From the NCBI GenBank assembly GCA_003565035.1, contig PXDP01000302.1, positions 1 to 18,304 of the forward strand: a stretch of 18,304 nucleotides of DNA, written 5' to 3'. This DNA is from PVC group bacterium. Its GTDB lineage: Bacteria > Verrucomicrobiota > Kiritimatiellia > SS1-B-03-39 > UBA6053. Both the position numbers and the translations under genes were made by a program. This document shows positions 14,003 through 18,304 of the stretch, one piece after another; position 1 is the stretch's first letter; each line of letters begins with the position of its first letter. The notes beneath the pieces were generated by a model, which saw nothing but the letters and a program-made list of their open reading frames with translations, was not told where the DNA came from and did no database searches.

Positions 14003-15175
14003 ATGAAAATGCCCAAAACAATCCATCAAACGCTAACCGTCCCCCTGTCGTATCCGGTCACATTCACCCGCAGGGCCTTCGCACCGGAAAACGAATCCCT
14101 GGCCGAAATTCTGAAGGGGGACTCCGGTCAGCCACGCAAAGTGCTGGTCCTCATTGATCAGGGCATTGCGGATGCATTCGGGGAACTCCCCGGACAAATT
14201 CAGGCCTGGTTTCACGCCCGCAGGCAATGCCTGAACCTTGTCCGTGAACCTGTCCTGGTTCCCGGGGGCGAGGCCATTAAAAATGATTACCGGCAGGTTA
14301 TGACTCTGGTAGACCTTATGCTGGAATATCATCTCTGCCGCCACAGCATCGTCCTTGTCCTTGGCGGGGGGGCGGTCCTGGATGCCGCCGGATTCGCCAC
14401 CGCCCTGGTGCATCGCGGACTGCGCCTGGTCCGTATGCCCAGTACCACGCTCGCCCAAAACGATGCAGGCATCGGGGTTAAAAACGGGATGAACCTCCAT
14501 GGCGGTAAAAACACCATTGGCGTTTTTGCCGCCCCCTATGCGGTGCTGAACGATTTTGCGCTTCTGGAGGGTCTCAAGGATACGGAATGGCGGGCCGGGA
14601 TCTCCGAGGCTTTCAAAGTGGCCATGATAAAAGACGCCGGTTTTTATCACGAATTACTCGAGATGGCTCCTGCACTGGGACGGAGAAACCGGGAGGCGAT
14701 GGAACTCCTGATTGTCCGCTGCGCCGAACTCCATCTCGATCATATTGCCAACGGCGGGGATCCGTTTGAACTGGGCTCGGCCCGGCCACTGGATTTCGGC
14801 CACTGGTCCGCACACAAACTCGAAGCTCTCAGCAATTACCGCATCGGCCACGGTCAGGCGGTCGCCATCGGTCTCGTACTCGACAGTTATTATGCCGCGC
14901 ACCTGGGGTGGATTTCGCATCAGGAGGCCTTCACCCTCGCCGACGCTCTGCATACCTGCGGCTTTGAGCTGGATGCGCCCGAACTTCACCTTACCCTTGG
15001 GGACGGCCGCCCGGCACTCCTGCAGGGCCTTGACGAATTCCGGGAACATCTCGGAGGCATCCTGACCCTCTCCCTGCCCTGCCCCATCGGCCAAAAAGCC
15101 GAAATTCACGAAGTGGACGAAGCCATAATGACCCGTATTCTTGACGACCATGCTCCCTGGGTCCGGCAAACGTAG
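14003..15175 (+). CDS. Sugar phosphate cyclase, DHQS-like (EboD/EEVS type rather than true AroB)
   Basis: This 390-residue protein belongs to the dehydroquinate synthase superfamily: NAD-dependent, metal-dependent enzymes that close a sugar phosphate into a carbocycle. The NAD-binding GGGAVLDAAGF (from 121), metal ligands Glu202, His267 and His283, and Asp154, Lys160 and Lys169-Asn170 are present. Residues that bind the substrate in true DHQS differ: the Lys of KAxVV aligns with Cys240, and the RxxxN before FGH aligns with Ala260 and Asp264 (ARPLDFGHWSAHKLE). The loop NDAGIGVKNGMNLHGGKN also resembles EboD and 2-epi-5-epi-valiolone synthase more than AroB, which has VDSSVGGKTAIN. No ebo, valiolone or shikimate gene lies beside it. 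It may still supply shikimate if no other AroB exists. Confidence 0.8.
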   Translation: MKMPKTIHQTLTVPLSYPVTFTRRAFAPENESLAEILKGDSGQPRKVLVLIDQGIADAFGELPGQIQAWFHARRQCLNLVREPVLVPGGEAIKNDYRQVMTLVDLMLEYHLCRHSIVLVLGGGAVLDAAGFATALVHRGLRLVRMPSTTLAQNDAGIGVKNGMNLHGGKNTIGVFAAPYAVLNDFALLEGLKDTEWRAGISEAFKVAMIKDAGFYHELLEMAPALGRRNREAMELLIVRCAELHLDHIANGGDPFELGSARPLDFGHWSAHKLEALSNYRIGHGQAVAIGLVLDSYYAAHLGWISHQEAFTLADALHTCGFELDAPELHLTLGDGRPALLQGLDEFREHLGGILTLSLPCPIGQKAEIHEVDEAIMTRILDDHAPWVRQT

Positions 15176-15246
15176 CCGTACAGACCGCGTTTGTCCCGCA
15201 TCTACGAAATGAGTCGAATCCCCTCCGTCACATTTTTGTATTAAAC

Positions 15247-15305
15247 TATAGAATCAATTCTTTTTGAGAATATTTTGATTGATATGCAAATCACAAAGAA
15301 TATTC
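15247..15305 (+). promoter_or_regulatory. AT-rich feoAB control region with nested inverted repeats
   Basis: The 139-base gap before feoA is much more AT-rich than its surroundings. It contains AATCAA/TTGATT (15252-15257 and 15275-15280) enclosing TTCT/AGAA, and GAATATT/AATATTC (15268-15274 and 15299-15305) enclosing TGATT/AATCA (15276-15280 and 15289-15293). TATAGA at 15247-15252 could be a -10 element. Such repeats suit a metalloregulator operator (Fur or DtxR type), but none matches a consensus well enough to name the regulator. Confidence 0.4.
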
Positions 15306-15311
15306 ACATGA

Positions 15312-15328
15312 CGTATGAACGACATACG
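15312..15328 (+). promoter_or_regulatory. Hairpin containing the feoA start codon
   Basis: CGTATG (15312-15317) and CATACG (15323-15328) form a 6-bp stem with a 5-base loop, and the feoA ATG (15315-15317) is inside the left arm. In RNA this could lower initiation on feoA; in DNA it could be a short operator. No Shine-Dalgarno precedes it. Confidence 0.35.
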
Positions 15329-15584
15329 CCATACCTCTGTACCGCTCAGTCATCTTGTCAAAGGAGCCTGCGGACTCATTTGCGCCGTTGAAAACAAGGA
15401 TGAACTCGCCCGCCTGCAGTCCATGGGCGTCTGCATCGGCCGCAGGGTTGAAGTCATAAAACCTGGTGACCCTCTGATTCTGAGGGTCTTTGGTGCCCGG
15501 ATCGGCCTTTCCGCGCGCATGGCGGAACATGTGCAGGTTGAACCCTGTTCGAAAGCCCCCCGTTGCTGGGAGGTCAGCGTATGA
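15315..15584 (+). CDS. feoA: Ferrous iron transport protein A
   Basis: This 89-residue cytoplasmic SH3-like protein assists FeoB. It shows the family pattern LSHLVKGACGLICAV, then ELARLQSMGVCIGRRVEVIKP, then GDPLILRVFGARIGLSARMAEHVQVEP, which aligns with the usual L-x-MG-x-x-x-G and V-x-G-x-x-x-x-L-x-x-x-x-A-x-x-I-x-V spacing. Length is normal. The ATG at 15315 is inside a small hairpin; an upstream ATG at 15308 is out of frame. Its stop overlaps the feoB start (ATGA, 15581-15584), as in many feo operons. Confidence 0.92.
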   Translation: MNDIRHTSVPLSHLVKGACGLICAVENKDELARLQSMGVCIGRRVEVIKPGDPLILRVFGARIGLSARMAEHVQVEPCSKAPRCWEVSV

Positions 15585-17575
15585 GCACCCGAATTCTCCT
15601 CGCCGGCAACCCGAACGCCGGAAAGACCACGCTCTTTAATGCCCTTACCGGCCTCCGGATGCGCACAGGCAATTTTCATGGAACCACAGTGGAATGGAAA
15701 TCCGGAACCCTGCGGCTGCCCGGCCAAAAAAGCAGCAGCAGAGGGGCTGAACCCGATGCGGTGGAAATTCTGGACCTGCCCGGAATTTACAGTCTCAAAG
15801 CGGCCACACCGGAAGAAGCCGTGGCGGCGGAAGTGCTGACCGGTCATAATCCGGATTTTCCGACCGCCGATGCGGTTGTGGCCGTGGTGGATGCGTCAAA
15901 TCTGGACCGAAATCTTTTTCTGGTCAGTCAGTTGGCCGAATGCGGAAAACCCATGATCCTGGCGGTCACCATGCTGGATGTCGCCAGGGAGGCCGGCATC
16001 CGTGTGGATTTAGACCGGCTTTCCGAACGGATGAACTGTCCAGTGATTCCGCTGAACATTCCAAAAAATCAGGGGGTGGACCTGCTGCAGGATCAGATCT
16101 GTCAATGGAACCAGATGCACTTTACCGGAGTGCCGCTGCCATACAAACCCACCGAAGAGTCCCTCTGCGGCGCGGGATGTTCCAGTTGTCCGTTCAGCCG
16201 CCGTTTCACCTGGAGCGAACAGCTTGCGGCCGAGGTGGTCCGTACCCAGCATGTGGCGCGGTCCCGCTCCACCGATCGTCTGGACGAAGTGCTGACCCAT
16301 CCGCTCTGGGGTGTTTTGGCCTTTCTGGGTGTCATGACTCTGCTCTTTGCACTCATTTTCGCAGTTGCGGAAATTCCCATGGCCCTCATCGAAGTACTCT
16401 TCGGATGGATTGCGGATACAGCCGCCACCGTTTTGCCGGATAACGATTTTGGATCTCTGCTGAGTGACGGCATCCTCACGGGTGTTGGAAATGTCGTCGT
16501 ATTTCTCCCCCAGATTCTCATCCTCTTTTTCTTCCTCGCCCTTTTGGAGGATACAGGATATCTCTCCCGCGCCGCATTTGTCATGGACCGTCTCATGCGA
16601 AAAGTCGGCCTGCCCGGGACCGCGTTTGTGCCGATGGTGTCCGGACATGCCTGTGCGATTCCCGCGATCATGTCCACCCGGGTGATTGAAAACGCGCGCG
16701 ACCGGCTGGCCACGATTCTCGTCCTCCCGCTCATGAGCTGTGCGGCCCGGATTCCTGTGTATGTGATCCTCATTCGCCTATTGTTCCCGAATCAGCCCCT
16801 GCTCGCCGCGCTCGCGTTCACCGGCGCATATGTTCTCGGGGTCGGTGCCGCGCTTGGCAGTGCATACCTCCTCAAAAAAACGATCCTGCCGGGAGAAAGC
16901 AAGCCCCTGCTGCTGGAACTTCCCGCCTACAAAACCCCCGGAATCGGCAATGCCGGGATGCATGCTTACGAGAAAGGACTGACCTTTCTGAAGCAGGCCG
17001 GAACCATTATCCTGTTAATTTCCATGGCCCTTTGGGCGCTGTCCACCTATCCCAAAAGCGAACCGCCTGAATCCGTTCTGGCCCTGCGGATGCAGGCTGA
17101 GCAGAGTGATTCCCCGGACGAACTGCTGGCCGCCGCCGACCGTGAGGAAGCACGGCATGCGATCGAACACTCCTTTGCAGGCCGCATGGCCCGGGGAATC
17201 GAACCCGTCGTGCGCCCCCTCGGTTTCGACGGACGTATTGGCCTGGGAATCCTCTCCTCTTTCGCTGCGCGTGAGGTTATCGTTTCCACCCTCTCAATTG
17301 TCTATGGTCTCGGGGAGGAGGGGGAAGAGGACGAGGTCCTTCTGGTGGACACCCTGCGGCAGGCGCGTCATCCCGACGGCCGTCCTGTCTTTACCCGCCC
17401 CGCCTCCTGGAGCCTGCTCGTTTTTTATGTGCTGGCCATGCAGTGCCTGCCGACCCAGGTGGTGACACGTTCCGAAACCGGCTCCTGGAAATGGCCCCTG
17501 CTCCAGCTCGGGTACATGAGCACTCTCGCCTACATCGCTTCATTCCTGGTTTATCAGACGCTGAGTCTGCTCTGA
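15581..17575 (+). CDS. feoB: Ferrous iron transporter B
   Basis: This 664-residue inner-membrane Fe2+ transporter has an N-terminal GTPase. G1 is GNPNAGKT (9-16), G2 is around GNFHGTTVE, and G3 is DLPG (65-68). G4 reads TMLD (130-133), with Thr where Asn is usual. A Cys-containing segment CGAGCSSC links to the membrane domain. The two Gate regions are present: SGHACAIPAIMSTR with MSCAARIPVYVILI, and SSFAAREVIVSTL with AMQCLPTQV. The frame is open six codons upstream, but the ATG at 15581 overlaps the feoA stop and starts right at the GTPase strand. FeoC is absent. Presumably controlled from the region before feoA. Confidence 0.95.
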   Translation: MSTRILLAGNPNAGKTTLFNALTGLRMRTGNFHGTTVEWKSGTLRLPGQKSSSRGAEPDAVEILDLPGIYSLKAATPEEAVAAEVLTGHNPDFPTADAVVAVVDASNLDRNLFLVSQLAECGKPMILAVTMLDVAREAGIRVDLDRLSERMNCPVIPLNIPKNQGVDLLQDQICQWNQMHFTGVPLPYKPTEESLCGAGCSSCPFSRRFTWSEQLAAEVVRTQHVARSRSTDRLDEVLTHPLWGVLAFLGVMTLLFALIFAVAEIPMALIEVLFGWIADTAATVLPDNDFGSLLSDGILTGVGNVVVFLPQILILFFFLALLEDTGYLSRAAFVMDRLMRKVGLPGTAFVPMVSGHACAIPAIMSTRVIENARDRLATILVLPLMSCAARIPVYVILIRLLFPNQPLLAALAFTGAYVLGVGAALGSAYLLKKTILPGESKPLLLELPAYKTPGIGNAGMHAYEKGLTFLKQAGTIILLISMALWALSTYPKSEPPESVLALRMQAEQSDSPDELLAAADREEARHAIEHSFAGRMARGIEPVVRPLGFDGRIGLGILSSFAAREVIVSTLSIVYGLGEEGEEDEVLLVDTLRQARHPDGRPVFTRPASWSLLVFYVLAMQCLPTQVVTRSETGSWKWPLLQLGYMSTLAYIASFLVYQTLSLL

Positions 17576-17613
17576 TAAATAATTACGCTCACGGTGCCCG
17601 GGGCCTCCACTGT

Positions 17614-17638
17614 CGTATGCATGAGATGAATGCATGTG
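17614..17638 (+). other. Stem-loop in the feoB-kinase gap
   Basis: CGTATGCAT and ATGCATGTG pair over nine positions (two G-U) around a 7-base loop, about 40 bases after feoB. No T-run follows, so it is not a standard terminator; it could protect the feoAB mRNA 3' end or be an operator (ATGCAT occurs twice). Confidence 0.3.
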
Positions 17639-17718
17639 TGAATAGAGTTCCCGTCCAATTTTGATTGCACGCGGGAGGTTTAAACGGTAGTCCCTATATG
17701 ATCGTGAGGGTTTACCCC

Positions 17719-17747
17719 TTATCGTTTTAATTTAATCTTTTTACAAT
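17719..17747 (+). promoter_or_regulatory. Possible promoter of the PfkB-family kinase gene
   Basis: TACAAT (17742-17747), one mismatch from the -10 consensus, lies in an AT-rich patch, with a weak TTATCG 17 bases upstream. It is followed by a C-rich leader with three CCCTA-like units and no Shine-Dalgarno before the ATG at 17770. The rest of the 194-base gap from 17576 holds nothing recognisable except the stem-loop at 17614. Confidence 0.3.
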
Positions 17748-17769
17748 CCCTACAACCCCTACACCCCCT

Positions 17770-18304
17770 ATGAGCGCAAGTCTTTCCCTCCGCCCCGACG
17801 CAAAAACCGCCCTTCTCACCGCCACGAGCATGGGGTTGCGCCTGACTCCACCTGACGGGCAGCCCTTCCACATGGCCACCACACTGAATGTACAGGTCAC
17901 CAGTGCTGAAACCAATGTCGTCAGTGTTTCATCGTATTTGGGGTTACCGGTCAAAGTTCTGAGCAAATTTGTGGAAGGCAGCCCGGTCTCCCGGCTGATC
18001 CGCGATAATCTTGCCTCACGGCATATTTCAGTTGAAGGGCCCTCCATCCCACAGGGAGATCCCTGGGGATACCGCCATCAGTTTAATCTGGCCGATTCCG
18101 GTGCCGGGTCCCGGGGGCCGCGGGTGCAGAATGACCGCGCCGGCGAAGTCGGTCGCACCCTGAAAGCCTCCGACTTTGATCTCGACCGTATCTTTGCCAA
18201 AGAAGGCGTACAGATCGTCCACCTCTCCGGCCTGATTGCCGCCCTCTCTCCCGAAACCGGCACCTTCTGCCTGGAGATCGCCCGCGCCGCCAAGAAGCAC
18301 GGCA
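17770..18304 (+). CDS. PfkB-family sugar kinase, 2-keto-3-deoxygluconate kinase-like (5' part)
   Basis: About 178 residues are visible before the window ends. The order of segments follows KDG kinases: MGLRLTPPDGQPF near residues 21-33 (family MLRLSPP), SAETNVVSVSSYLGLPVKVL (family GGAEANVA...LG), then RGPRVQNDRAGEVGRT, ASDFDLDRIFAKE and VHLSGLIAALSP. KDG kinase phosphorylates 2-keto-3-deoxygluconate in uronate and pectin or alginate breakdown. Two usual substrate motifs are altered: the Gly-Glu before the first motif reads Thr-Ser, and the GG before AEAN reads Thr-Ser. The catalytic GAGD motif lies beyond the window, so activity cannot be judged. Neighbours do not show a uronate operon within the window. 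Confidence 0.75.
   Translation, partial: MSASLSLRPDAKTALLTATSMGLRLTPPDGQPFHMATTLNVQVTSAETNVVSVSSYLGLPVKVLSKFVEGSPVSRLIRDNLASRHISVEGPSIPQGDPWGYRHQFNLADSGAGSRGPRVQNDRAGEVGRTLKASDFDLDRIFAKEGVQIVHLSGLIAALSPETGTFCLEIARAAKKHG

Noticed and set aside
14654..15169. 171-codon antisense frame in the cyclase gene
   Set aside because: Complementary-strand shadow of a gene whose active-site residues are intact; no domain or start signal.
15167..15193. CAAACG/CGTTTG stem at the end of the cyclase gene as a terminator
   Set aside because: Only 6 bp with a 15-base loop and no T-run behind it.
17707..17740. AGGGTTTACCCCT followed by T-rich sequence as the feoB terminator
   Set aside because: The stem would have only four pairs around a two-base loop, which is not feasible, and it lies about 130 bases after feoB.

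Overview
The window is GC-rich, densely packed bacterial chromosome with short intergenic gaps and many 4-bp ATGA/GTGA start-stop overlaps. The best taxonomic clue is a 717-residue GreA fusion at 9379-11532 (minus). Its layout (helical N-terminal region, small beta-barrel module, long helical middle, GreA at the C-terminus) matches the large GreA of Chlamydiae. This suggests the PVC superphylum, probably Verrucomicrobiota/Kiritimatiellota. That placement is an inference from gene content, not a phylogeny.

Layout. (1) 2-6201, plus: an export operon of a MarR-type regulator (3' end only), a periplasmic adaptor, an RND pump and a TolC-like outer-membrane channel. Between pump and channel lies a 143-bp-offset duplicate of the pump gene's 3' end, and a palindrome resembling OhrR/MarR operators. 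(2) 6205-6372, minus: a single tRNA-Ala(GGC) gene with its own promoter and a UUCG-loop terminator. (3) 6392-11532, minus: the GreA fusion, a GtrA-family membrane protein and a large lipoprotein of unknown function, the last two overlapping by ATGA. (4) 11688-13959, plus: phosphopentomutase followed closely by Mrp/Mnh antiporter subunits E, F and G, without subunits A-D. (5) 14003-15175, plus: a dehydroquinate-synthase-like sugar phosphate cyclase whose substrate residues differ from true DHQS. (6) 15315-17575, plus: feoA-feoB ferrous iron uptake, preceded by an AT-rich region full of inverted repeats. (7) 17770-18304, plus: the 5' part of a PfkB-family (KDG-kinase-like) gene cut by the window end.

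The MarR protein probably controls the tripartite pump. FeoAB points to ferrous iron import, as expected in low-oxygen habitats. Two plus-strand units (deoB-mrpEFG and the cyclase) have promoter-like hexamers six bases before the start codon, which suggests leaderless mRNAs. No mobile element, CRISPR array or defence island was seen. The least ordinary items are the relic RND 3' end, the non-canonical cyclase, the giant GreA and the uncharacterised lipoprotein.
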